Shown piece after piece: positions 7,991 to 15,682 of a stretch of DNA of 34,284 bases. Under the pieces are notes generated by a model. It was not told where the DNA came from and made no database searches. It worked only from the letters and a program-made list of their open reading frames with translations. Position 1 is the first letter of the stretch. Each line of letters opens with the position of its first letter. Source of the DNA: JAEUJM01 sp044221555 (GTDB taxonomy: Bacteria > Actinomycetota > Acidimicrobiia > Acidimicrobiales > DATDAH01); NCBI GenBank assembly GCA_044221555.1, contig JBGAOY010000036.1:1-34284 (forward strand). The letters are read 5' to 3'. Position numbers and translations under genes: made by a program.

Positions 7991-10693
7991 TCAGACGGGG
8001 TTCAGGGCTCGTAGCCCGTCGTGGTTGAGGTGGATCGGCTCGAGGCGGACCTTCACGTCGAGGGCCACGGCACCGGTCGGCGACACGACGACCGGGTTGG
8101 CGTCGAGCTCGGCCACCTCGGGCAGGCTGTCGGCGATCAGGCCGACCCGCAGGAGCAGGTCCTCGAGCGCTCCGGTGTCGCACGGCGCTGCCCCCCGGTA
8201 CCCGAAGAGCAGCGGTGAGGTGCGCAGCGACCGCACCAGGTCGTGCGCATCCGCATCGGTCACGGGCACGAGTTGCATGGCGGTGTCCCGCACCAGCTCG
8301 GCGGTGGTTCCCCCCATGCCGAACAGCACCGCCGGCCCGAACGAGCGGTCCTGGAGGATCCCGACGATCGTCTCGATCCCCGGTGCCACCATCGGCTGCA
8401 GGATGGCGCCACCCATCTCCTCGCCCAGCCGGGTCGCCAGGTCGTCGAAGGCCGACCGCACCTCGTCCACCGAGGCCAGGTCGAGCCGGACCGCTCCCAC
8501 GTCGCTCTTGTGCACGATGGCCCCGTTGCCCGCCTTGAGGGCCAGCGGGAACCCGAGGGCCACGGCCTGCGAGGCCGCCTCGTCGCTCGTCGTGGCGCGC
8601 CTGGTGGGTGCGCAGGACACCCCGAAGGCGGCCACCAGCCGGGTGGCCTCGTCGGGGTCGAGCCACCCGCCCTCGGGGTGGCGGGCGAGGAAGGCGTCGA
8701 CCAGGGCCCGGGCCGCCACCTGGTCGATGCCCGCGAGCTCGGGCACGGTGCCCTGATCACGCCGCAGCCACGCCGCGTGGGCGACCACCCGTCCGAGCGC
8801 CCGAACCGCGGACTCGGGGAAGGCGAACGAGGGCACGGCGCGGCCCTCGTCGCTGCGCAGGGCCTCCGGAACGCCTTCGTGCCCCAGGAAGCACGCCACC
8901 ATGGTCACCTCCGTGTCCCCGACCACCCCGACGATGGCGCGGGCCACGTCGTCGGCCTGGGTGACCAGGGGGGGCACGAAGATGGTGAGGACCGCGTCCA
9001 CCTCTCCCGAGGCCAGCACGATGTCGAGCGCCTCGCGGAAGTCCGTGGCGGTCGCCGATGCCACCAGATCGACCGGGTTCGCGACCGTGGCGGCCGGTGA
9101 GGTGACCGCGGCCAACCGTGCCTGCGTGGCCGAAGACAGCTCGGGAACCACCAGGCCGTGGGCGTCGCAGGCGTCGGCGGCCAGGATGGCAGGGCCGCCG
9201 CCGTTGCTCACGATCGCCAGTCGCCGGCCCGCCGGAAGGGGCTGGTGGGCGAGCACCTGGGCGGTGTCGAACAGCTCCTCCAACGTGTCGACGCGGATGA
9301 CGCCCGCCTGCCGGAACAGCGCCCCCACCGTGTCGTCGGGGCTGCTCAAGGCCGCGGTGTGGGACGACGCCGCCCGCATGCCGGTGCGGCTCCTCCCGCT
9401 CTTGACCGCGACGATGGGCTTGGTGCGGGCGATGTCGCGGGCCAGCCGGCCGAATTTCCGGGGGTTCCCGAACGACTCGAGGTACAGCAGGATCACGTCG
9501 GTGTCGGGGTCGTCCTGCCAGTAGGGCAGGAGGTCGTTGCTGCTCACGTCGCCCTTGTTGCCGAGCGACACGAAGCTGGACACGCCGAGGCCCAGGTCGC
9601 CCGCACGGCTCAACAGCTCGATGCCCAGGGCGCCGGACTGCGAGGCGAACGCCACCCGGCCGGGCACGGGGACGAACGGCGCGAACGTGGCGTTCATGCG
9701 CACCGTCGCGTTGGTGTTGACGATGCCCATGCAGTTCGGGCCGATCAGGCGCATGCCACTGCGCCGGCTCAGGGCCACGATCTCTCGCTGACGCCCGCCA
9801 CCGTCGTCGGACTCCGCGAACCCGGCGGTGATCACCACCAGCCCGTGCACCTTCCGCCGGGCGCAGTCGCGCACGACCTCGAGCACCTCGTCGGCGGGCA
9901 CGGCGATCACCGCCAGGTCCACGTCGCCGGGTATGTCGACCACCGAGGGATAGGCGCACACGCCGGCGACCGAGGGTGCGCCGGGGTTCACCGGGTACAC
10001 CGGCCCCGTGAAGCCACCGCTCAGCAGGTTGCGGAAGACCTCGTGGCCGATGGTGCCGGGGTGGCGCCCGGCGCCGACGACCGCGATCGACGAAGGCGCG
10101 AGCAGCCGGGCCATCGACCGGGCCTCGGCCACCCGGTCACGCAACGCCGACGCCGACGCGGCGGCGTCGGTGGTGGCGATGGGGAACTCGACCTGGATCA
10201 CGCCGCCGTCGAAGCGCTGCCGCACGTCGAACGCGGTGTCGCGGAACACGTCCAACATCCGCCGGTTCCCCGGAAGGACAGCGGCGCGGAACGTGTCGAT
10301 GCCCCGTTCGCGGGCCACCGCGGCCAGGTGCTCGACGAGGATCGTCCCGATGCCCCGGCCCTGCTGGTCGTCCTGCACCGTGAACGCCACCTCGGCCTCG
10401 GTGCCCGTGGGCAGCCGGTCGTAGCGCCCGACCGCCACCAGGTCGTCGCCCAACTCGGCGACCAGGGCCATGCGGTCGTCGTAGTCGACGTGGGTCAGCC
10501 GTTCGAGCCAGGCCTCGCTGAGCTGGCGGAGCGGCGCGAAGAACCGATACTGGATCGTGTCGTCGGACAGGCGGCCGAACAGGGCGTTCAGCACATCGGC
10601 GTCGTCGGCCCGGATGGGTCGGAGGTGCACCGTGGCGCCGTCGGCGAGCACCACGTCGGCCTCCCACTCGGCCGGGTAGTCGCCAGTGGTCAC
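7991..10693 (-). CDS. GNAT acetyltransferase fused to NDP-forming acyl-CoA synthetase (Pat-like)
   Basis: 900 residues from GTG 10693; TAGCGT lies 7 bp upstream. An earlier GTG at 10741 is also possible (916 residues) but has no upstream signal. Domains in order: GNAT acetyltransferase (about 20-170, with the acetyl-CoA loop QGRGIGT), CoA-binding Rossmann domain (about 185-285, SIAVVGAGRHPGTIGHEVFRN), succinyl-CoA-ligase-like domains (about 290-490, including SQSGALG and the phosphohistidine-type motif ASSHTAALSS), and an ATP-grasp domain (about 670-900, ALKAGNGAIVHKSDVGAVRL). GNAT-first order matches the actinobacterial protein lysine acetyltransferases that silence AMP-forming acyl-CoA synthetases. 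Because the histidine is kept, real acyl-CoA synthetase (ADP-forming) activity is also possible. The family is clear; substrate is open. Confidence 0.92.
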   Translation of the reverse strand: MTTGDYPAEWEADVVLADGATVHLRPIRADDADVLNALFGRLSDDTIQYRFFAPLRQLSEAWLERLTHVDYDDRMALVAELGDDLVAVGRYDRLPTGTEAEVAFTVQDDQQGRGIGTILVEHLAAVARERGIDTFRAAVLPGNRRMLDVFRDTAFDVRQRFDGGVIQVEFPIATTDAAASASALRDRVAEARSMARLLAPSSIAVVGAGRHPGTIGHEVFRNLLSGGFTGPVYPVNPGAPSVAGVCAYPSVVDIPGDVDLAVIAVPADEVLEVVRDCARRKVHGLVVITAGFAESDDGGGRQREIVALSRRSGMRLIGPNCMGIVNTNATVRMNATFAPFVPVPGRVAFASQSGALGIELLSRAGDLGLGVSSFVSLGNKGDVSSNDLLPYWQDDPDTDVILLYLESFGNPRKFGRLARDIARTKPIVAVKSGRSRTGMRAASSHTAALSSPDDTVGALFRQAGVIRVDTLEELFDTAQVLAHQPLPAGRRLAIVSNGGGPAILAADACDAHGLVVPELSSATQARLAAVTSPAATVANPVDLVASATATDFREALDIVLASGEVDAVLTIFVPPLVTQADDVARAIVGVVGDTEVTMVACFLGHEGVPEALRSDEGRAVPSFAFPESAVRALGRVVAHAAWLRRDQGTVPELAGIDQVAARALVDAFLARHPEGGWLDPDEATRLVAAFGVSCAPTRRATTSDEAASQAVALGFPLALKAGNGAIVHKSDVGAVRLDLASVDEVRSAFDDLATRLGEEMGGAILQPMVAPGIETIVGILQDRSFGPAVLFGMGGTTAELVRDTAMQLVPVTDADAHDLVRSLRTSPLLFGYRGAAPCDTGALEDLLLRVGLIADSLPEVAELDANPVVVSPTGAVALDVKVRLEPIHLNHDGLRALNPV

Positions 10694-10700
10694 CCCAGCC

Positions 10701-10706
10701 ACGCTA
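10701..10706 (-). promoter_or_regulatory. -10-like TAGCGT, leaderless geometry
   Basis: TAGCGT on the minus strand lies 7 bp before the GTG at 10693 of the GNAT/acyl-CoA synthetase gene, which supports that start over the upstream GTG. Confidence 0.5.
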
Positions 10707-10763
10707 ACGGTCGCCCGGCGCGACCACGGCCGTTCCGACACCCACCCACCGCAACCGTCGGGC

Positions 10764-10769
10764 TACAGT
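10764..10769 (+). promoter_or_regulatory. -10-like TACAGT, leaderless geometry
   Basis: TACAGT is followed by 6 bp and then ATG 10776 of the Calx-beta-like gene; no ribosome-binding site is seen. It is divergent from the promoter at 10701-10706. Confidence 0.5.
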
Positions 10770-10775
10770 CGCCCG

Positions 10776-11297
10776 ATGCGCATGCGCCTGATCCAGCGAA
10801 TACTGACCGGGACCGCAGCGATCCTCGCCGTGACGGCGTGGCTGGGCACTGCGGGAGCACAGGTCCAGCCGACGGTGTCGGTCGTCGCCGACCCGAGCGT
10901 GGCCACGATCGAGGGGAATTGCACGGGATCGCCAGTGGCCACTCCGGGTGCGTTCGTGTTCACCCGGGACGAGACCACCGGGGCATTGACCGTTCCCTTC
11001 GCGGTCGGCGGCGACGCCGTCGCCGGCGTCGACTACGAAGCCATCCCCGATTCGGTCGAGTTCGCCGACGGCGAGGGCAACGCCATCGTCGAGGTGGTGC
11101 CCCTCGGACTCGGCACGGCCGGGCCGCTGACATCGGTCACCGTCACCATCGACCCCGATCCCGCGTACCAGGTCGGCAGCGACGCAACCGCCGCGTTGCG
11201 CTTCCTCGAATCCACGCCGTCGTGCATAGATCCATCGCCACCGGCACCGGCACCGGCACCTGCACCAGTGCCGCTGGCACCGCGCTTCACGGGCTGA
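10776..11297 (+). CDS. Exported protein with one Calx-beta-like domain and Pro/Ala tail
   Basis: 173 residues from ATG 10776 (a second ATG two codons later is possible). The N-terminus is a signal peptide: basic MRMRLIQR, hydrophobic ILTGTAAILAVTAWLG, likely cleavage after A28 (TAGA/Q). The mature part resembles a single Calx-beta unit: VSVVADPSVATIEGN, FVFTRDETTGALTVPFAVGG, AVAGVDYEAIPDSVEFADGEG, then TVTIDPDPAYQVG and ATAALRFLE. Calx-beta domains are calcium-binding or adhesive beta-sandwiches in extracellular proteins. Two cysteines (EGNC and PSC) bracket the domain and could form a disulfide. The tail is a short alternating Pro-Ala repeat encoded by tandem CCGGCA-like hexamers around 11235-11280. 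The last 11 bases overlap the convergent cupin gene. Function unknown. Confidence 0.75.
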   Translation: MRMRLIQRILTGTAAILAVTAWLGTAGAQVQPTVSVVADPSVATIEGNCTGSPVATPGAFVFTRDETTGALTVPFAVGGDAVAGVDYEAIPDSVEFADGEGNAIVEVVPLGLGTAGPLTSVTVTIDPDPAYQVGSDATAALRFLESTPSCIDPSPPAPAPAPAPVPLAPRFTG

Positions 11298-11745
11298 GCA
11301 GGTCGAGGCCGCCGGAAGCTGGCGACCAGCCGTCGGGCGCGAGCTCGAAGCCCTCGAAGCGGAACGCCGGCGACACGGTGCAGCCCACCAGGGCGAACGC
11401 GCCGAGGGGTCGGGCGGACTGCCAGGCGCCCGCCGGCACCACCGCCTGGGGAACCTGGCCGGCCGTCACGTCGACACCGAGCAGCACCGGGTGCTCGCCG
11501 GCCACCGAGAGCTCGAGGGGGCCGCCGGCGTAGTGGTGCCAGATCTCGGTGGCATCCACGCGATGCCAGTGCGAGTGCTCGCCCGCACGGAGGAGGTAGT
11601 AGATGGCCGTGCCACTCCCCCGCCGACCGTCGCGGTCGGGATCGCGCCAGGTCTCACGGAACCAGCCGCCCTCGGGGTGCGGCTCGAGCCCGAGGTGCTC
11701 GATGAGCACCTCGGCGTCGCCCGGGGTCCCGAGGTCCCTGCTCAC
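11287..11745 (-). CDS. DUF985-family cupin protein
   Basis: 152 residues from GTG 11745, the only reasonable start near the domain; TAGCCT lies 8 bp upstream. The sequence follows the DUF985 cupin pattern: LGLEPHPEGGWFRETWRD, SGTAIYYLLRAGEHSHWHRVDATEIWHHYAGGPLEL, QAVVPAGAWQSARPLGAFALVGCTVSPAFRFEGFELA. The HWH and HH residues on the first cupin motif may bind a metal or a sugar-like ligand. The family is widespread and not well characterised in function. The gene is convergent with the Calx-beta-like gene, with which it shares 11 bp, and divergent from the repeat-containing exported protein gene. Confidence 0.88.
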   Translation of the reverse strand: MSRDLGTPGDAEVLIEHLGLEPHPEGGWFRETWRDPDRDGRRGSGTAIYYLLRAGEHSHWHRVDATEIWHHYAGGPLELSVAGEHPVLLGVDVTAGQVPQAVVPAGAWQSARPLGAFALVGCTVSPAFRFEGFELAPDGWSPASGGLDLLSP

Positions 11746-11753
11746 GGGGACGC

Positions 11754-11759
11754 AGGCTA
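11754..11759 (-). promoter_or_regulatory. -10-like TAGCCT, leaderless geometry
   Basis: TAGCCT on the minus strand lies 8 bp before GTG 11745 of the cupin gene. No Shine-Dalgarno sequence is visible in between. Confidence 0.45.
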
Positions 11760-11823
11760 CCGGTGATGCCCTGCTCGGCGGCCAGGCCGGCACCCGCGGC
11801 GAGTTGGGCGATACTGACGACGC

Positions 11824-13773
11824 ATGCGCACACGACGGGACCGAGCGGCGGCGGCGTGGAGGCTGCTCGGGACCGTGGCCGTCGCCGTGGCGCTCCTGCC
11901 GCTCGTGCCGCCCGCCGCCCACGCCCAGACCCCGCCCGTGCTGCAGGGCACCGTGGTCGACGCGGTCACCGGCGCCGGCGTGGCCGGCGCACACGTCGCC
12001 GCGCTGCGGACCGGTGACTTCTCGCTCGCGGGCGGCACCGTCGCCGCCGGCGACGGTGCCTACACCCTCGACGGCCTGGCCCCCGGCCCGTACTTCCTCT
12101 ACGCGATCGATCCGGGCGGCGGCCACGTCGCCGGCTTCCACGGTGCGCCCACCGTGGTGACCGTCGGCGCGACGGGCACCGTGCGGGCCGACCCCGCGCT
12201 GGCACCACGCTCGGGTCGTGTCGCCGGGGTGGTCACCGAGGACGGGACCGGCGCGCCGGTGCCGGGTGCGTGGGTGGCGATCCTGTCGGGCACCACCGCG
12301 GCAGTGGAGGCGGGCACCGTCGCCGACGCGTCCGGCGCCTACTCGATCGACGGCCTCGCGACGGGAGCTCACTTCGTCGTCACCCTCGACCCCACCGGTG
12401 CCCACCGACCCGAGTTCCACGACGACTCGCCCGGCCCAGGCGGGGCGTCGACCGTGACGGTCGCCGCGGGCGCCACCACCGAGGTCGCCACCGCGCTCGC
12501 GGTGTGGCCTCCCCCACCGTCGCCGACCGCGAGCATCCACGGCACGGTGGCCGAGGTGGGCACCGGCGCCCCGATCGGCGAGGCGTGGGTGGTCGCCCTC
12601 GACGCCGCCACGATGCAGGTCGCCGGCGGTAGTCGCACCGGGGCCGACGGCGCCTACTCGGTGGGGCTCGCGCCGGGCCGCTACGTGCTGGAGTTCGTCG
12701 ACCCCACCGGGGCCCACGCCATGGAGTGGTACGACGATCAGGACCGCACCGGCCTCGGTCGGGCCACGCCCGTCGACGTCGACGGCCCGACCGTCGTGGA
12801 CGAGACCCTCGCCGCCGCCATGGGCACGCTGACGGGCACCGTGCGAGAGGACGACAGCACCGACCCGGTCGGCGGGGCCTGGGTGCTCGGGATCGGCCCC
12901 TCCGAGGTCCGGGCCACGACCACGGCGTCCGACGGCACGTGGCGGCTCACCGGCCTTGCCCCCGGCACGTACCGCGTCGCCTTCGTCGACGCCCAAGGGG
13001 GTCGCGGGGTCGAGTACTGGGACGGGAGCGCCGACTACGCCGGAGCGGCACCGGTGTCCGTGGCCGCCGCGAGCGACACCGAGGTGCAGGGATCGCTCAC
13101 GCCGCTGCAGTGCGGGAACCCCGACGCGCCCGTCCCCTGCCTGCCCGCCTTCCCCACACCGGCGCCCGGGCCGGGCTGGTCGCGTTACACCATCGCCACG
13201 GGCGCCCACTCGGCGACCGTGGCCCGCGGGGCGCAGGCGACGGCCCCCGTCGCCGGCTTCACCTCGATCGCCGGGCGCCGCTTCCACTTCCTGTTCGACG
13301 CGACCGCGAAGTACGTGCTGACCAACCCCACCCAGCCCGAGGACCAGTTCGACTGGAACAAGCTGCCCGGGCTCTCCGATTGCCCGGTCAACGGGATCCC
13401 GAACCTGGACCTCTCGCAGAACGGCTGGATGTTCGGCTGGCGCTGGCGAACCGACCTGGTGCCCCGCCGGCTCGAGGTGACCGCGTACGCCAACAACAAC
13501 GGGGTCCACCTCACCCCACCGACGCCGATCGTCACCCTCAGCGAGGCCCAGGTCGACGCCGGCGTGCCGCTCTGGTTCGAGTTGGCCGTCTCGGCCGACC
13601 ACCAGCGTTACGAGTTCCGGGTGGCGGGCCCCGGCAGTCGCAGCGCGACCGCCACCCTCCCCCGCCAATGCCCCGCGGCGTCGACGACGGCCCTGAAGTG
13701 GGCGTCGGGCTTCTACTTCGGCGGCACCAGCACCGCACCCAACGTGATCACCGGCTCCATCAACGAGCCGTGA
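11824..13773 (+). CDS. Exported protein with four carboxypeptidase-regulatory-like repeats and an unknown C-terminal domain
   Basis: 649 residues. Residues 1-34 are a signal peptide (MRTRRDR, then a hydrophobic core, cleavage near AHA/Q). Four beta-sandwich repeats of the carboxypeptidase regulatory (CarboxypepD_reg / SdrD-B-like) type follow, beginning at about residues 40, 133, 239 and 336. Each opens with G-T-V-x-(D/E) and GAWV-type strands, has the DGaYs/l.GLApG.Y core, and carries a conserved closing motif of the type DPTGAHxxEWYDDQ. From about residue 420 the protein changes to a Cys- and Trp-containing domain of about 225 residues (four Cys; NGWMFGWRWRTDLVPRRLEVTAYANNNG) that I do not recognise. 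The ATG is preceded by GATACT at 8 bp. No LPXTG or C-terminal membrane anchor is seen, so it is probably released or cell-associated by other means. Confidence 0.85.
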   Translation: MRTRRDRAAAAWRLLGTVAVAVALLPLVPPAAHAQTPPVLQGTVVDAVTGAGVAGAHVAALRTGDFSLAGGTVAAGDGAYTLDGLAPGPYFLYAIDPGGGHVAGFHGAPTVVTVGATGTVRADPALAPRSGRVAGVVTEDGTGAPVPGAWVAILSGTTAAVEAGTVADASGAYSIDGLATGAHFVVTLDPTGAHRPEFHDDSPGPGGASTVTVAAGATTEVATALAVWPPPPSPTASIHGTVAEVGTGAPIGEAWVVALDAATMQVAGGSRTGADGAYSVGLAPGRYVLEFVDPTGAHAMEWYDDQDRTGLGRATPVDVDGPTVVDETLAAAMGTLTGTVREDDSTDPVGGAWVLGIGPSEVRATTTASDGTWRLTGLAPGTYRVAFVDAQGGRGVEYWDGSADYAGAAPVSVAAASDTEVQGSLTPLQCGNPDAPVPCLPAFPTPAPGPGWSRYTIATGAHSATVARGAQATAPVAGFTSIAGRRFHFLFDATAKYVLTNPTQPEDQFDWNKLPGLSDCPVNGIPNLDLSQNGWMFGWRWRTDLVPRRLEVTAYANNNGVHLTPPTPIVTLSEAQVDAGVPLWFELAVSADHQRYEFRVAGPGSRSATATLPRQCPAASTTALKWASGFYFGGTSTAPNVITGSINEP

Positions 13774-13790
13774 AACGCGTCCGCAGCCGC

Positions 13791-13796
13791 TAGGGT
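13791..13796 (+). promoter_or_regulatory. -10-like TAGGGT upstream of carbonic anhydrase gene
   Basis: TAGGGT is followed by 9 bp and ATG 13806. The same hexamer with the same 9-bp spacing precedes the kinase gene at 18571. Confidence 0.5.
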
Positions 13797-13805
13797 CCCG
13801 CTCCG

Positions 13806-14291
13806 ATGTTCGACGATCTGCTGGCCGCCAACGACCGCTATCAGCAGGAGTTCCACGACTCGGGTGTCGCGGGTGTCGCCGCGCGTGGCCTGGCCGTGAT
13901 CACCTGCATCGACTCGCGCATCGACCCGCTGCGCATGCTCGGCCTCCAGGCCGGCGACGCCAAGATCATCCGCAACGCCGGGGCGAGGGTGACCGACGAC
14001 GCCCTGCGTTCGCTGGTGCTGGCCGCCAACCTGCTGGGCGTGCACCGGGTGTGCGTCGTGCAGCACACCGAGTGCGCCATGGTGGGCACCACCGACGAGG
14101 AGCTGCGCGCCACCATCGGCGCCGCACGCGGGGTCGATGCCGCCGGCTGGGAATTCCTGTCCAGCACCGACCAGCGGGCCACACTGAGCGAGGATCTCCG
14201 GCGCATCACCGACTGTGCCCTGCTCCCCGCCGAGCTCCAGGTGGGCGGTTTCATCTTCGACGTCCGCAGCGGGTCCCTCACGCCCGCCTGA
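13806..14291 (+). CDS. Beta-class carbonic anhydrase, small form
   Basis: 161 residues. The zinc ligands of a beta-carbonic anhydrase are present: C34 in ITCIDSRID with the D36/R38 dyad, H87 and C90 in VVQHTEC. The phrase IIRNAGARVTDDALRSLVLAANLLGV between them is characteristic. The length matches the short single-domain actinobacterial type. The enzyme interconverts CO2 and bicarbonate in the cytoplasm; there is no signal peptide. The start is supported by TAGGGT 9 bp upstream. It stands alone, convergent with a DUF1330-like gene. Confidence 0.92.
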   Translation: MFDDLLAANDRYQQEFHDSGVAGVAARGLAVITCIDSRIDPLRMLGLQAGDAKIIRNAGARVTDDALRSLVLAANLLGVHRVCVVQHTECAMVGTTDEELRATIGAARGVDAAGWEFLSSTDQRATLSEDLRRITDCALLPAELQVGGFIFDVRSGSLTPA

Positions 14292-14315
14292 CCCATCGGC
14301 ACCACGCAGTCGCCG

Positions 14316-15134
14316 TCAGGCCGTGAACGACTCCTGCAACCGGTCGATCATCGGGCGCAGCAGGAGGCTGTAGGTGTCGGCCACGGCCGTGCTGCGAAAG
14401 GCCGCCTCGGCGGCCACCCGGTCCGGATCGGCGGCGACCGCGAAGAACGCGGCGCGGCTCGGGAAGGCGTTGAAGCGCACCTCGTCCCACGAGCGACCGT
14501 CGCCGAGGATGGTGCCCTCGGCCGCGAGCCAGCCGGCGATGCGCACCCCGTGGGGTACCGCCACCGAGCCGGCGGCGTCCTCGTAGCGCGCCATCGTCGA
14601 CCCCGCCGGGCCCTCGTGGAAGCGCAGCACGTGCAGCACGACGATGGGCGGGTCGTCCCCGGTCGGGGGGTGCGGCACCTCCGTCCACTCGGGTTGCCCG
14701 GGGGCCTCGGGCCACGGTCGGGGACGCGCCCCGATCACGATCGTCCGTTCCATGCCCGCGTCCTTGTGGACGTGCTTGGACTCGAAGGCCGGGAGCTGTG
14801 TCATGTCCACGAAGGCCCGGCCCGTCGGGTACTTCACCACCGCCACCCGGTCCCACTGCGGGTGATCACCCAGCAACTGCATCTCGACCTCGGCGAGGAA
14901 CACCAACTCGGCGCCGACCTCGGCGAAGGCTTCGAACGGCGCGTAGGTGTCGTCGGCCTCCTCGCCCGACAAGGTGCTCGCCCGCCCGTCGGCGTACTCG
15001 GCCACGGGCCGGTACTTCATCAGGTTGACCATCCAGACCGGCCCGTCGTCCTCGGGGGCCGTGCCCGCCAGGACCCGCTCGTACTCCAGGTCGACGTCGG
15101 CGTAGCGGATCGTCAGGTTGGGGTTGACCGCCAT
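14316..15134 (-). CDS. DUF1330-like tandem ferredoxin-fold protein
   Basis: 272 residues from ATG 15134, preceded by GGGAAGGG. Two halves look alike: the first (residues 10-145) has VWMVNLMKYRPVAEYADG, GAELVFLAEVEMQLLGDHPQWDRVAVVKYPTGRAFVDMTQLPAF; the second (about 160-265) has IVVLHVLRFHEG, GVRIAGWLAAEGTILGDGRSWDEVRFNAFPSRAAFFAVAADP. This is the alpha-beta barrel (ABM/DUF1330) pattern with the typical WDxVxxxxYPSRxAF motif, here duplicated in one chain so that it may make an intramolecular dimer. No catalytic residue assignment is possible. Function unknown. Confidence 0.75.
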   Translation of the reverse strand: MAVNPNLTIRYADVDLEYERVLAGTAPEDDGPVWMVNLMKYRPVAEYADGRASTLSGEEADDTYAPFEAFAEVGAELVFLAEVEMQLLGDHPQWDRVAVVKYPTGRAFVDMTQLPAFESKHVHKDAGMERTIVIGARPRPWPEAPGQPEWTEVPHPPTGDDPPIVVLHVLRFHEGPAGSTMARYEDAAGSVAVPHGVRIAGWLAAEGTILGDGRSWDEVRFNAFPSRAAFFAVAADPDRVAAEAAFRSTAVADTYSLLLRPMIDRLQESFTA

Positions 15135-15175
15135 GGCCGGCCCTTCCCGGCCGGAGGCGCCGGCCGCGTCGGAGA

Positions 15176-15202
15176 AACTGACAGTTGTCGTGCCAGATAC
15201 TA
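15176..15202 (-). promoter_or_regulatory. Possible promoter/operator of the DUF1330-like gene
   Basis: On the minus strand TAGTAT (15197-15202) could be a -10. Just downstream lies a short symmetric stretch (AACTG / CAGTT arms at 15176-15180 and 15182-15186). The arms are short, so this is only a candidate. Confidence 0.25.
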
Positions 15203-15231
15203 GCCGGCTGCCGATGGTGGTCGACGGGCGG

Positions 15232-15600
15232 TCAGGCCGGAGGGATGCAACACCAGCCGCGGTTCACCAGCTCGGTGGCCAGGATGTCGGCGTCGATGCC
15301 GACCACGACCTCCTCCTGGCGGGACCGCCGGCGAGCATCACGATCAGGCGACGGCGCGGCCGGCGGTGCTCCCCGGGATGCCGCGGCCGGCTCGGCACCG
15401 TCGTCGGTGTCGGCCTCGAGGCGCGCGATCAGCTCGTCCACCTCGTCGTTGGTGAACTTGCCCCCGGCCTGGCGCTGCGTGAGCCCGAACGGGTGACGGG
15501 CCTCGCGGAACGTCGCGTAGCCCCGCTCGTCGAGCAGAGCCGCCAACTCGGCCACCCGCCGCGCCGCCGCGGGCGGTCCTGCTGCTTGTCCGAAGGCCAT
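15232..15600 (-). CDS. Small protein of unknown function
   Basis: 122 residues from ATG 15600 (a GTG three codons upstream is possible). ATG is preferred because TACGGT lies exactly 7 bp upstream. The N-terminal half is ordered-looking: RRVAELAALLDERGYATFREARHPFGLTQRQAGGKFTNDEVDELIARLEAD, possibly a short helical DNA- or protein-binding module. A low-complexity Ala/Pro/Arg linker follows, and then VVVGIDADILATELVNRGWCCIPPA, which keeps hydrophobic pattern and a CC pair. I do not recognise the family. Codon use fits its neighbours and it lies between the stress protein and DUF1330-like genes on the same strand. Confidence 0.65.
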   Translation of the reverse strand: MAFGQAAGPPAAARRVAELAALLDERGYATFREARHPFGLTQRQAGGKFTNDEVDELIARLEADTDDGAEPAAASRGAPPAAPSPDRDARRRSRQEEVVVGIDADILATELVNRGWCCIPPA

Positions 15601-15604
15601 GCGT

Positions 15605-15619
15605 CCCACCGTACGTGGG
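15605..15619 (-). promoter_or_regulatory. Inverted repeat containing -10-like TACGGT
   Basis: CCCAC/GTGGG arms with a 5-bp centre span the -10-like TACGGT (15608-15613, minus strand), which is 7 bp before ATG 15600. This may be promoter plus operator for the small unknown protein. Confidence 0.4.
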
Positions 15620-15682
15620 CCCTCCGACAGGATCGGCGATGGGGCGGGCGGGCACGCTGTCGTGGCCGCCCCGGTCGAGCGG

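Noticed and set aside
11235..11280. CCGGCA-type hexamer tandem as a regulatory repeat
   Set aside because: It lies in frame in the Calx-beta gene and encodes a Pro-Ala tail, which explains it.
11746..13668. A minus-strand frame extending the cupin upstream across the repeat-containing exported protein gene
   Set aside because: The cupin domain is complete from GTG 11745, and the extension is a shadow of the plus-strand gene.
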